NCBI RefSeq assembly: GCF_932294415.1
Contig: NC_065541.1
Span: 32,521,790-32,585,789 of the forward strand
DNA from: Quercus robur
Lineage: Eukaryota; Streptophyta; Magnoliopsida; Fagales; Fagaceae
Length of the DNA stretch: 64,000 nt
Reading direction: 5' to 3'
Both the position numbers and the translations under genes were made by a program. The notes under the pieces were generated by a model. The model made no database searches and was not told where the DNA came from. It worked only from the letters and a program-made list of their open reading frames with translations. Positions within the stretch are counted from its first letter, which is position 1, and every line of letters begins with the position of its first letter. This document shows positions 33,775 through 45,860 of the stretch, piece after piece.

Positions 33775-34278
33775 TACATAACATGTTACCATGTTACCAT
33801 TTAGGGATAGAGTAAAAAATCTTCCCTTAAGGGGACCGCAGGACCAAAATTATATCACAAATGAATGAATACACACACATAGAGGAGGATTATACACTAT
33901 GTATGTTTTTACTATTTTTCTTGAAAAGGTGAGAGAAATTTTTTATATTTCGTGATAAATAACTAAACTAAAATTATAGAAAAATTATTAATTCAAAATT
34001 TTTTTTTATAGATTTTTAACATAATAGATTTGTTTATATAAGTCATATGTTATTTAGTAGTCGAAAGATCCGTAAGTTTTATATATATAAAAAAAAATGA
34101 AGTTTAAATTGACCACTTATATTGTATTTGTAATATACTTTTAGTTTTATTCGCGTGTTGTGAGATTGTTTTTGTTTTGATGAAATTTTTAATTTTTTAA
34201 ACATTTGAATTTACTTCAAAAAAAAAAAATTGTATTTACCACTAACAATATAAACAAATTTACGGAATACACCAAATA
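33775..34278. other. Intergenic AT-rich DNA
   Basis: Nothing recognised. Confidence 0.5.
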
Positions 34279-35008
34279 CCTAGTGTGGGGACCGGCCCAA
34301 AATAACAGGCTGGCTGGGCCCTAGGCCCGTCCGAGGACTCAACGTGGCCCAAGCAATCCTTATTCAGGCCCACTGGGGCAAAGAGAACATGTTCGAGGAG
34401 TAATTTCTCCTTGAATAATGCAAATTCCGGAGCAAAGGTACATCCTAGCCACTATAGTCAATCTTTCCAATATGTAAAAAGGAAGGAAACCCAAAATATC
34501 TCAGTAAAGGCTGCCATCACCACATTAAATGCATTACAACTACTATCGTGGCCGCATTAATGAGGAGAAGACCTCTGAATAGTGCTACCTTGACTACCGT
34601 AACTCACAAAGAATTGAGAGGGATGTCTGATGGGACAGATGCTCAAGTGGGGGTTTGGATGATCAATAAGTGTAAAGCCCAGATGATATGAAAGGGCCTA
34701 TATAATATGTAAAAGTACCCCAAGAGAGGGGACGGTGAAAAAGAAAGAGAGAATACTGTAGAGAAGCCACACTGCATTGATCAGGATCTATTAATCAAGT
34801 TTTTAGCCTTATCATTTGGGGAGACCTTTCTACGGAGTGGCATTTTCATTCTTGTTTATGTATTCCCTGAACCCATGCATCAAACCGTTTAAACCAACTG
34901 AAACCGAGTTTTTCAGCCCATACTCTACAAAAATTCATTGTGTGGGACATTTTGGACCGAGACTTGAGCAACAAGGATTGGGCCACCAAATTGTTCTCCT
35001 ACACCTAG
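34279..35008 (+). mobile_element. Solo LTR of a Gypsy-type element with CCTAG target duplications
   Basis: The LTR 34284-35003 (720 bp) starts TGTGGGGACC and ends CTCCTACA, flanked by perfect CCTAG repeats (34279-34283, 35004-35008). It carries a TATA-like CCTATATAATATG at about 34698 followed by a purine-rich leader (AAAAAGAAAGAGAGAATAC). No internal sequence remains, so it is the scar of LTR-LTR recombination. Orientation follows the TATA box. Confidence 0.85.
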
Positions 35009-36180
35009 CATATATAATTATTAATTGACATCTATTTTGGAAACTATCATTACAATCAATTTCTCAAAAACTTGATTTTTTTTTTTTCAATTGACATCTC
35101 ATGTAACTTTGCATTCTTTAATTACTAGAAAAAGAAAATATAACAAATTGAAGATTTTTTTTTTTTTTTTTTGATAATATAACTATGCATATTGAATACA
35201 TAGTTCAAAAAGTGCATTGTTGGAATTTGACAATATTAAAACTCCTTAAACAATATTTTAGTACTCATACCAAATAGATTTTTTTGTGTGACCAAATAGA
35301 TCTTTTATTTTAAATTTGAAAATGAATTATTTATCAACAGACCTTAAATACAATTGTAATGGAATCACTAAAGAATATATAGTCATGTATTCTTTTCACA
35401 AAAATAATGATTTTGAGTGGGTTTTTGTATAATTTATATACTCTATTTGTAATATCATTATTTTTATGAGGTACTATAATTTAGTGAAGCCAATTCATAG
35501 TTTTTAGAAAGCTAAACTACTAAAAATTTTAATTGTTTTAAAAAAATGTTGGGGCTACTTACCATTCAAACATAGGTCAAAGTTTGATAAAGAATTTTGG
35601 ATATTGTTTGCTAAAAAAAAATATTTTATTAGAGATCTATATTACATATTATAATGTAATTGAATCTTTACAAGAATCCAATGATGGGACAAGTTTATTG
35701 ATATATGCTCTGTATGACATAACAATAGGAAAAACTCATAATTGCTACTAAGAAGGCTCCTGTAGTCTCTTATTCACTTAAAATAAATAAATAAATAATT
35801 CAAGCGAAAGATAGACTTAGATCAATATTTTTTAATAAAATTTCATATAGCCTATCAACACTTTTAAATTTACAAAATTTAATCTAAAGTGTGAAATGAA
35901 TTCTCTCAAATGAATTGAAGGGATCGTTTAAGTTATCCCTATATATTTGTACAGTGATTAACTAGTAGCACCAATATTTAAAAAATAAAAAATAAAAAAA
36001 ATAAAAAATAAAAAAAATAAAAAATAAAAAAAAACCTTTAAAACAAGTAAATTAGGGTGTGTTTCAAATTTAAATTCATACTTTCAAATGTTTTAAATTA
36101 AACCTAATTCTTTAATAGACATTTGAATTCAAATTAAAACACAAACTCATTACGCTTAAAGTTGTTAATGAAAAATACTC
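35009..36180. other. Intergenic AT-rich DNA
   Basis: Nothing recognised apart from A/T runs, including an (AAAAAAT)n-like tract at 35980-36032. Confidence 0.5.
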
Positions 36181-36322
36181 AGATAAAAAAGACATTATGT
36201 CTAAGAGTAAAATAATGTTCACATATAATAGACATAAAAAAGACATTATGTCTTAGAGTAAAATAATGTTCACATATAATAGACATGTGTGTTAAAATAA
36301 CCACATTTCATTGTTTTTGTTT

Positions 36323-36390
<68 letters not shown>

Positions 36391-36620
36391 TAATAGGTAA
36401 AACTAAGAGAAAATCCAATTAGATTTTAAATTGGAATTCAATTAGAGTCTAATTTTGCGTCACGTGTCCCATCTAATCTAAAATTTTAAATTTTTGTACC
36501 AAGTGAATTAATTCAGTGTAAAAATTGGATTTCAATTAGAGTTTAATTTTACGCTACATGTCCCATCTAATCTAAGTTTTTAAATTTGTGCCGAGTGAGT
36601 TAATTCAATGTAGAAAACGA
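36181..36620. repeat. Cluster of short tandem repeats
   Basis: A ~54-bp unit (AGACATTATGTCT..TATAATAGACAT) is duplicated at about 36187-36290. An (AC)n tract at 36325-36369 runs into (TA)n to 36390. A ~100-bp unit with AATTAGAGTYTAATTTT and CATGTCCCATCTAATCTAA is then repeated at about 36423-36520 and 36521-36615. Confidence 0.8.
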
Positions 36621-37984
36621 AGAGTCTAATATAAATAAATCATAAAAAATAAAAAACTGATCATATATCTAAATGTATATATAAAATTAGAGGAAAAGAG
36701 AGTTTGAACAATTTTATATTCATGAGCCATTTTTTGTGTAACTAAAAATAATTCAATTTTATAAGTTATTTATGTAACATACCATGATTATGTACGGTCT
36801 TTCAAGGGGAATTAGTGACATGTACAATAAAGACATGGAGATGCATTTATTGTGTGTGAAGATGTAGATTTTTTAATTTTTAATTTTGTTGTTGTTGATA
36901 ATGTCAAGCAAGCTTAAGTCTATCTGTCATGTATTCCCTCATGTTGTGAATGCCAAAGGTAGAAACACAAGTAGAGAGCCTTTGTTTCATCTTATACAAA
37001 AAACACAATATTATGGCTTTTTGTCAAAATATGTAGATCTTTATTTGGTCTTATCAAGAGAAGTTTGTTTTCTTTTCTACTTTTTTTTTTTAAGAAAAAT
37101 AAATTAGTTTGTTTTCTCTTAATCATCTATAAAATTAAGTAAGATAATTATGAAAAATTTAGCAGTTGCTTATAAACATCATGAAGTTCATGCAAATTAA
37201 ATTAAAATATAAGCAATTATTAGAAAGCAAGAAAAGTGGTATATATGTTTAAATTGCACAAAAGTTATTAGCGATATTATAAATAATGTAGTCATTCTAA
37301 ATGTTGATTTTAATTTTGTTTTTGAGTTCCAATTTATAAACAAACTATTTCATTACGTCAATTTCTTTTTAAAAAAGATTATTGTTAACCATAGAGTTTC
37401 ATAGTGTCCTATTGGTTATACATATGTTAATAACAACAAAAATAATAATAATCAATATTTTTAAGAATATAAATAGAAATAGATATAAATTATAATCTAC
37501 AAATCCTAAAAAATATTGACAAAATTATTTAATATTTTATTTTTTTATTATTGTTCAATATTTCCGTGCGTAAGCATGGGTTACAAATGCATAGTTTATG
37601 ATTTAAAATTGAAATATTTTTTAAAGTATGAAGTTAATTTTAAATTTATTAAAGTGTGGGGTTTAATTTTAAACTACCCACTACTAAAATATTATAATTT
37701 CCCCAAAAATAAAATAAAACAAACAAACAAACAATGGCATTGAACTTAGTCCAGCCCAAATGAGGAAAAGCCCAAGATCACCATGTCCACTATGGAACAG
37801 TTATAGGCCTTGTGAAACAAATAAGCTAGCTACAACTAGAAGAAATAGTGACCCTACAGATCTAGTTTTTTACTTCTAAATCAGCGTAAGCTGCGTCAGG
37901 ATGGTCCAGTTTCAACGAAAATTTTCGGCCTTGGATTGATTCTGCTACAGTCAGTGGGAATGAATTTTGCTCTGTCTAGCCTTT
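36621..37984. other. Intergenic AT-rich DNA
   Basis: Nothing recognised; short open frames (for example 36886-37107, 37516-37743) are compositional. Confidence 0.5.
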
Positions 37985-38310
37985 GAGCATCCGTATTAGT
38001 GAAACCATAAATTTAGCAATATAAATCTACAAAAAAAACTACTTTATTTATTTTACCTTCTCACTTTACAATATACCCAACATCAATAAAGTTATATTTT
38101 TAGCTATTTGATTAAAATAGTATAAAAAATTCATTAAAAAGCAGTGTGAATACAACCAAAAGAGATTTTTTTTATTAAAAAGCAGTGTGAACACAACAAT
38201 TTAATAATATATATATATATATATATATATTTTACATATGAGTTATAGTGTACAACCACTTTTGCTATGGAGCCAAAAAATATGACTTTGGCTCCACCAA
38301 TGTAGCCACA
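37985..38310. mobile_element. hAT-like MITE (copy 3 of the GAGCATN-CATTGG family)
   Basis: The left end is GAGCATCCGTATTAGTG and the right end (reverse complement TGTGGCTACATTGGTGGAGCC) matches copy 2 at 28335-29342. About 325 bp, with an internal (TA)n tract at 38206-38230 and no coding region. Confidence 0.5.
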
Positions 38311-39299
38311 TTTTGGTATTTGGTGGTGCTAAAAATAACAATATAGCTTTTTAGCACCACCAAAACTAGCACTCTTCGATGAATGTTTCCTACTCTACAA
38401 AGGTAGTGGGGTGAGGATGCATGGGACGAGATTTTTGCCCCGAGTAGGGATAGAATTAGGCTACCTCACCACCCCAAATATATTTACAAAAATATCATTT
38501 ATTTGATCTATGATCCTTACTTATATTAATAAGTATTAAAATGCTTAGATATTATGACTTTTTTTTTTTAATTATTTTTTTAAATGCTTTGGTTTATGTT
38601 AAAGAGTTGCTAAGTAAAAATTAGTTTGATTTGATGTGATCAATTTAAATACAATTTTAAGTATAATTTTATGTTATTGTAATAGGTGTGGAGCGGGGCA
38701 AGGCAAGTTAACATGGGATGGGTCTTAGGGGCGGAGTGGGGTGTTGTGGGGTAGGGTAAAAATTGTGTCCTAAAAGCCATATATATTTAAAATTGTGTCC
38801 TAAAAGTTGTGACTATGCCAAATGACATTTTTATCTTTGTGAAATGGTTAGACTCTTCTTGCACCAAGTGATTACTTTTAAATAAAAACTTGGATAAATT
38901 ACATAATTCTTTATAATTTAGGATGGTTTCAAATTAAAGCTTAAAATTTTAAAGGTTTTTAATTAAAAAAAATGAAAATTTTAAATTGTTTCAAATTTAT
39001 GCCTCAATAATTATCTATTAACTAAAGTAACAAAAATTCACATAAGTTGTGACTAAAACCTATCAATCTAAAAAAATAAAAAATCCTTTTTGGCAAGATT
39101 GTAAGATCTCTAATATATATTATATTAGAATTGTAAAATTATATAACAATCAGGCATTTAGTTATTATCATCAAAATGTTTATAAGAAAATTATGTGCTA
39201 TTATATAAGCTAATTTTTCAAATTATGTCATATTATATGCTATATAATAATAGTTTGTGTTATACACGCTGTGATTGTGTTATTAAGGGTTTTCCTTCC

Positions 39300-39330
<31 letters not shown>

Positions 39331-39813
39331 TGGTTTTTCTCCTAATGTCATATGATTTTAATTTTTTTGAATTAATGACATGTAATTAACTATAAATGTA
39401 TTAAAGTAATTAACATTGTTGATCCATGTGAAACTCTATTGTTAGTTATTTAAAAAAAAAAAAAAAATGCTAGGCTGATTAAAAAATTAACTCTATAAGT
39501 TTGATTGTATACATCATGCTTGCACTCTATGGGGCTAAATATAAGTATTACAAGTCATGGGATATAATTTTTTCATATGACTCATTATAAGTATATTAAA
39601 ATTTTTACGATAGTATACAATGTACATAACTAAAGTAATTTTTGTTCTTTTATTTATACTGTTATATTTTTATTCAATTTTAATTATATTATTAAAAAAA
39701 ATTAAATATAATTCTTGATTAAATTGTGTATTGCACATATATAGGAGTACATAAGAAACTTAGAATAGTTAGGGATGGAAATCTAAGAAAACTCAAGATA
39801 CACAAGAGACTTA
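38311..39813. other. Intergenic AT-rich DNA
   Basis: It includes a G-rich segment at 38690-38755, a (TTA)n run at 39301-39330 and A runs near 39452. No gene recognised. Confidence 0.45.
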
Positions 39814-39982
39814 GCCTCCGTTTGGATAGCAATGAAAAATGAAAATTATTTTACTATTTAGCTTATTTTTGCTATTATTCATGAGCCTCACTGTACTATT
39901 TTAGCTAACTTTTATCTTTATCTATAATACTTAGTAATAAGTTTTCAATTTCAACAAAATAAGCGGTATTTAAACATACTCT
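39814..39982. mobile_element. Small MITE with GTTTGGAT-type termini
   Basis: The left end GCCTCCGTTTGGATAGC and the right end (reverse complement AGAGTATGTTTAAATACC) form degenerate inverted termini of a widespread plant MITE type; a larger relative lies at 54731-55041. Length about 169 bp. Confidence 0.45.
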
Positions 39983-40526
39983 TAAAATAGCTAAAACAGC
40001 TGTGTGGTCCTCCTGGCCTCCAAGGATTGAGGTGGTGAGATGATGGGAAACAGCTAAACACTATATATTATATTATATAGTAAAATAGCACGTAGTACTG
40101 TGGGGTGGACCGTGGACCCAAAGATGGATCACTTTCAAATTTAATTTGTCAACGTTGTTGTTCGATAATCCAACCTTAATTTTGACAACTGTAGTGATTG
40201 ACAACCGGATTTTGAAACATCCATTCTCTCCAATTTCTAGTAAAAAGAGTGAAAGAAACGCTTTTAGATTTGTTTGCTATTGGCTAGTTATTTAGTTAAT
40301 ACCACGCACATGCATTGCACATTCCAAGTTCAAATCTTCTATTCAAGGGAGTTAATTTCATACCGAAGGCTGTACCGGGTTTGGCTAGCTGAATGATATA
40401 TTTCAGTACCAGTTAATACTAGTGTATCATTTCGAGTTTACTGCTATTTAAAAAAAATATATATATATACATATATTATTTGTATATATTTTAAAAATAA
40501 ATAAATATTACTTGTATATTTATAAC
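39983..40526. other. Left flank of the Gypsy element
   Basis: AT-rich, no gene. The five bases before the LTR are ATAAC; the right flank of the element begins AACTT, so no matching target duplication is visible. Confidence 0.5.
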
Positions 40527-41303
40527 TGTAAGGACATTTTTTGCTTTACAGCCCAAATGGATGGACAATGGCCCAATGAGCCCAAAACAATGAATTTGTT
40601 AGAGAGCGTGCTTGAGACTGAACGTTCGATAAATTAAGAAGATATTGATCACAATAGGCTAGTTATTATTGGAATGACCAAGACAAACAATTTGAACAAG
40701 AAAAGTTCTTCTCAGTCGAGTTCGGGGAAGATATGTTCTTATATATTTTTCACCAACTTATACAAAAATTACAGTTCTTGGTTACCCCGTGATTTTTCTC
40801 TGGTTTTTCTCCTCCTCCCTTTCTGTAATGGAGTCATTCCCTTTTATATTCCCCTTTTCCTCTTTTATCTCAGCCCTCCACGTGTAGATCAGATTGATAA
40901 TCTAGATACTTGTCCCATCAGCACCTTCCTGAAGTCTTTGTGGGTAGCTGTAAGGTTGAAAAGTCACTATTCAGGTATCACTTCCACATTAATGCGGGCA
41001 GTGGATTAGATGTAAAGCATTCAATGCAATGGTAGCAGCTTTCTTCTCAGATATTTCTCAATTCTTCTTTGTCTTATCTCTTTCTAATGCTTATCCTTCC
41101 AAGCACGATTGTCTATTGCCCCGTACTTGATGGGTGGTCGAACTTTAGGCCTCCACACTGTTGGCCAAGGTGGTATCTCTCCTTAGAAGGCATTGCCTGT
41201 TCATCATAACCTGACCTCTTCCTCGGCCCAACATCCATCTGCTTTTATTTGTACTTGTTTGTCCTTGGACTATTTGATGTCCTCGGGTGCGGCCTATGGC
41301 CCA
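40527..41303 (-). repeat. 3' LTR of the Gypsy element
   Basis: In plus orientation it starts TGTAAGGACA and ends TATGGCCCA. It matches 53670-54445 along its whole length with scattered substitutions. On the minus strand TATAAAAG (40848-40841) is the likely core promoter. Confidence 0.85.
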
Positions 41304-41796
41304 TTATTCTTATCTGGGCCCTTCATCCCTACAATAGTCCTTCGAAATTCTACTCTTTCTCTCCTCATGGAAAAGTGGGATTTCGATTTTAGGCAGTTGT
41401 ACCTCCCACACTTATGTTATTTCCTCACGTGTAGGTGTCTTTTCACCTGTAAAGGAGCACGCTCCTGACACTTCAACATCTGGGACACCTCAGCATTTAC
41501 TCCGTACGGTGCCCTGTCCCCCCACATTCTACGGTGTGATGAAGATCATACAGTGGGGATTTTCTGTGGGGATTCAAGCGGGAACTCTCCTGCTTACTTT
41601 TCCCACCCCTATATAAATTGCTCGAAGACTCTGGGTGTTCCACTTTTTGAATCTTCAACTCTCAAGAATCAGTCCGAGGAGCCCTTCCATATTTTCGTAA
41701 GTTACCTTTAGCCCTCTTTCTCATTTCTAGGACCCTTTCTTCCTCGGCCCCTTAATTTACTCTATATTCTCCTAACACACTTTTCTCGTGTCTAAA
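41304..41796 (+). promoter_or_regulatory. Promoter region of the antisense additional ORF
   Basis: Between the 3' LTR and the antisense ORF there is a canonical TATATAAA at 41610-41617 in C-rich surroundings. Transcription would begin near 41640 and give a leader of about 155 nt before ATG 41797. A donor-like GTAAGT at 41697-41702 could start a leader intron. This arrangement is what a separate Pol II promoter on the opposite strand from gag-pol would look like. Confidence 0.55.
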
Positions 41797-44309
41797 ATGG
41801 GTAGATTCACTAACTTAGTAGATACCCCAAAGGGCATAGAGAACTTTTAGGCCTGTTACCACATACCAGCTAGGGTTTTAATTTGGCATTGCCTTCAAGG
41901 GGAATGGCATGCTATGAGATCAGAGGGGGAGGTAGTAATCCCCATGATCGTTTTCATAAAGGCAGGGGGGATGAGGATCCCTATGGGTAAAGTAACTAAG
42001 GATTTTTTAGTTGCCCACAGACTCTGTCCAACCCAGTGTGCCCCAAATATGTTTAGGATCCTAGGTAGTGTAGGCGCCCTTAACGAAAAGATGGGTGTGA
42101 ACCTCACCCATCACCATGTTAATTGGGTATATAAATGTCAACACCTTAAGAGCTAGGGGTATTACCTCACAACTAAGGTTCCTGAAGTTAGGCTCATATC
42201 GTGTCTCCCTGATACCAACAAGGGTATGGACCAAGACTTCCTGATTGTCTCTAGGGATTGGCATGATGGACTTCATTGCCTAACATGGGATGGGAAACCA
42301 GGTGGGGTACTTAGGCTTAGGACTATTGTTCTAACACTACCTATTTGTCACTAACACTTTCCTATTCCCCTCTTTGCAATTTATGAGTTTACTCTTCCTT
42401 ATTCAATGATTTCCCACTCTAACAATGATTTTGATTTTGAAATTTTTGCAGATAAGCACTTTAATGCCCCTAACTTCAATTTCATCAAAGAACCTAACCT
42501 GACGAGGATACTTTAATCTGAGATCTTCGTACATATTGACGAGCAACTACGAGCAGCTCACCTTATCCTTGGATACAAGCCCATCTCCACTAGTTTCCAA
42601 GCCCCCAAGTACGTGATTAAAGCAAAGGACCTCGGCTACACCAAATCAACATTGCAGTGCCCGGCTTCCTCACTGGTCCTCCTCCCGCAGGTACTCAACC
42701 AATAGAGTTACCTTCTCAGCGTAGCGTCAAGGAAGTAGCAACCTTCTCCCACTTGGTTCTTGAAGAAGCAGTTAAGGTAGTGGAGGTTTCAGATTCCGAG
42801 GAGGATTTTGAAGCTTTTAACCAGCCTCAATCCTTAGACTCTCCAGGTGCCACTTTCAGCCACCTTCCCCCTACTCAAGTCAGCGACATCCAAGAACCTT
42901 CTGACATCCCCGACGCTATGGTGCTACAAAGAAAGCCCAAGATGAGCCTGCTCGAGCTCCTCAAGTCCCACGCAGGAGGGTTTATGCTCGAGGTGGCTGT
43001 CCAGACTCGACCCTCTACTCCCCTTCTCGTCCACACTCCTCCGTCTGAGCCTACAGAAAAGAAAAGAAAATGGGACAGGAAGGGCAAAGACGTGGTCGAT
43101 GAGGGAGAAGTTTTCCCCTCTAAAGAGCTCGAGCCCTAAAAGGGGCCAAAATAGCTAAGGGGGAGAAGTCCTCCAACGAGGGGGCAATAATAAAGAGGGG
43201 GCCTGATCGTTGCCCCAAGGTCCAAGTTTGGGACCCCCCCTGGTGCTGTATGGAGCTCCTCTTCCCTTGGACCCCTCTATCAGAGACTTCCAAAAGGGAA
43301 AGGTAGGCTACGTGGCCAGTGCTCTGGAGCAGCCACTACTACTGCTTCAAGACATGGCCGAATTGAGGACATTGAAGAAACATGAAGTGTTTCTAACCCT
43401 AAAAAGGGATTTGACCATGCTAAGTCTTTTTTTTTTTTTTTTTAATAACTTATTACTCCTGCTATTCTTATTCTTAGAGAATTTACCTTAACTTCTCTCT
43501 TTTATTTTTTGCAGGTGATCCAAGCAACGCACATCGCCGAGGAGTGGGTAGATGATGCCCACAAGGAAATGAAGGAGGAGGAAGGATGACACATTGCCAC
43601 TATTAAGGCTTTCACTTTGGCCAAGTAGAGGATTAAAGACCTCAATGTCAAATTGATTGAGGAAAATAGGGACAAGAAGAGTGCTGAGGCCGCTTTAGCT
43701 GGGGTTGAGAGGCAAGCCGAGGGCTAGCGCCAGCAATTAAGCGAAGTGGAGGACCAATTAACCATCGCTAAAGGGCAGATAGGTGCTCTAAAGAAGAAAC
43801 TGGAGAAAGCGAAGGAGACTGCAGCCTGGGCCGAGTAAGAGGGCTACAATATCGGGGTAAAGGAGATTGAGGAAAACCTCAGGGCCTAGGTCACTAGAGT
43901 CTATAGAGGCTACTGCCTCCAAGTGTGGAACAAAGCATTGAACCAAACTATGGTGGATGCTTCTTCAACACTAAGGCGGGCAAAAAATGCCTTTTACCCT
44001 CCAGCCCTTCATGCAACGGGCCCCTCTAGCTCCTGAGTTGAAGTTGCTCCTAAGGCACTTGTGCCCAGTTAGGCTGCCCTTGCCAGTGCCCTTCTAGCCC
44101 CAATTGTCCCTTCCAAAGAGGCTGATCAAGTAGGAGCTATGGACAAGGACAAGGAGCCAACCAAGGACAAAGTTCCTGAGCCAGCCAAGCTTCCACCTGC
44201 ACCCAAGTATTCCTCCAAGGAGAAGGGAACATCCCAGGGCTAGGTACTGGTACTAGCCATGCTCCCTTTTACCACCAAGGAGGACCCTAAGGGCAAGGGT
44301 GCAGCTTAA
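41797..44309 (+). pseudogene. Antisense additional ORF (aORF) of the Gypsy element, three exons, broken
   Basis: The proposed exons are 41797-42301, 42452-about 43419 and 43515-44309. Acceptors AATTTTTGCAG (42441-42451) and TTTTTTGCAG (to 43514) are good; donor CCAG|GTGGGG at 42302 is fair; the second donor reads ATGCTAAGT, apparently a lost GT. Exon 1 has a conserved block (GEWHAMRSEGEVVIPMIVFI, MFRILGSVGALNEKMGVNL). Exon 2 is a Pro/Ser/acidic linker, and exon 3 is a long charged coiled coil. Stops include TAG in exon 1, a frameshift near 42630, TAA at 43137-43139, TGA 43587, TAG 43626, TAG 43725, TAA 43836 and TAG 43887, mostly at expected Gln codons. Function unknown; such aORFs lie antisense near the 3' LTR in Tat-type elements. 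Confidence 0.7.
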
Positions 44310-44839
44310 GCAACAGTGTTTGGGGCTCTGCCCAAACTGCAACAAAGGCCAACCCTCCTCCAAAGTATACCTAGGATTTTTTATACTTTGCTTTTGCCTT
44401 TTTATTTTTTTTATTTTTTATTTTTTATGTATTCCCTTTATGTGTATTTATTTTTTATTTTTAAACATGCACTTTCTTTGCCTTTTCAAGGCTTTATTTA
44501 ATGAAAAGTGCTAAGTTTCTTTACATTTCTAGCGTGTGTATATTAAACAAAATGCTATTTTCATTTTTGAACATAGTTTAATTGATGTGAGCATAATTTA
44601 TAACCTCTTCTAATTAAGATATAAAATTGCCTTAACCTTGACAAATGTCTATACCTCTTGTAATCTAACCGTTAAATCTCATGCAATTGATAACTTAATA
44701 AATTAACTTCCAAACAATGGATAATTGATAATTTGAAATTTAATTTAGAAACACACTTTGTGTACCTGAGATATTTGGCTCAAAATATTATGTGTGATTC
44801 AAGACTCCATTCTTTACTCCAAGTAATTGTGAAACATTA
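44310..44839. other. Spacer inside the Gypsy element
   Basis: T-rich stretch after the antisense ORF (TTTTTATTTTT at 44400-44465), possibly serving as its 3' UTR. No ORF of note. Confidence 0.45.
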
Positions 44840-45860
44840 ATCTATCCAAGGCAGGTAGTTCGAGGAGTCTAACATGACCAGGGCTTCACTTAACACTTCA
44901 AGTTGTAGGAGGTTTTAATTTACACAAAGTATGAGGTCTGAGGAACCCAGACACAACCAAGATTTTGTTTAACACTTAGAGGAAAAAGAGGGATAGAAAA
45001 TGTTAATTTACCCAAAGTATGTGGTCTAAGGAATCATGCATGACTGATGTTTTTTTTAACAATTAAGGAATAGAAAATGTTAATTTACCAAAGGTATGTG
45101 GTCCGAGGAACCAAGCATGACCAAGGTTCTGTTTAACACTTAGATAAATAGTTGAAAGTATTAATTTACCTAAGGTATGTGGTCCGAGGAACCAGGCATG
45201 ACCAAGATTTTGTTTAACACTTAAATGAATAAGAAGTATTAATTTACCCAAGGTATGTGGTCCAAGGAACCATGCATGATTGAGGTTTTGTTTAATACTT
45301 AAAGGAATAGAAAGTGTTAATTTATCCAAGATATGTGGTCCGAGGAACCAGGTATGACCAAGGTTTTTTTTTTACAATTAGATAAATAGTTGAAAGTATT
45401 AATTGACTCAAGGTATATGGTTCGAGGAACTAGGCATAACCAAAGTTCTGTTTAACACTTTAATGAATAAGAAGTATTAATTTACCCAAGGTATGTGGTC
45501 CGAGGAACCATGTATGATCGAGGTTCTGTTTAACACTTAAAGGAATAGAAAGTGTTAATTTACCCAAGGTATGTGGTCCGAAGAACCAGGCATGACCAAG
45601 GTTTTATTTAACAATTAGATAAATAGTTGAAAGTATTAATTGACTCAAGATATGTGGTCCGAGGAACTAGGCATGACCAAGGTTCTGTTTAACACTTAAA
45701 TGAATAAGAAGTATTAATTTACCCAAGGTATGTGGTCTGAGGAACTAGGCATGATCTAGGTTTTGTTTAATACTTAGATGAATAAGAAGTATTAATTTAC
45801 CCAAGGTATGTGGTCAGAGGAACCAGGCATGACCGAGGTTCTGTTTAACATTTAAATGAA
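44840..45860. repeat. Minisatellite, ~79-bp unit, about 12-13 copies
   Basis: The unit has the word order TTAATTTACCCAAGGTATG, TGGTCCGAGGAACC, AGGCATGACCAAGG and TTCTGTTTAACACTTA. Core motifs recur at about 45020, 45099, 45177, 45256, 45335, 45413, 45496, 45576, 45655, 45732 and 45809. It lies between the integrase end and the antisense ORF. Confidence 0.9.

Noticed and set aside
45063-45329. 88-codon ORF made of repeated HAWFLGPHTLGKL units
   Set aside because: It is simply the minisatellite translated; the frame is broken in other units.
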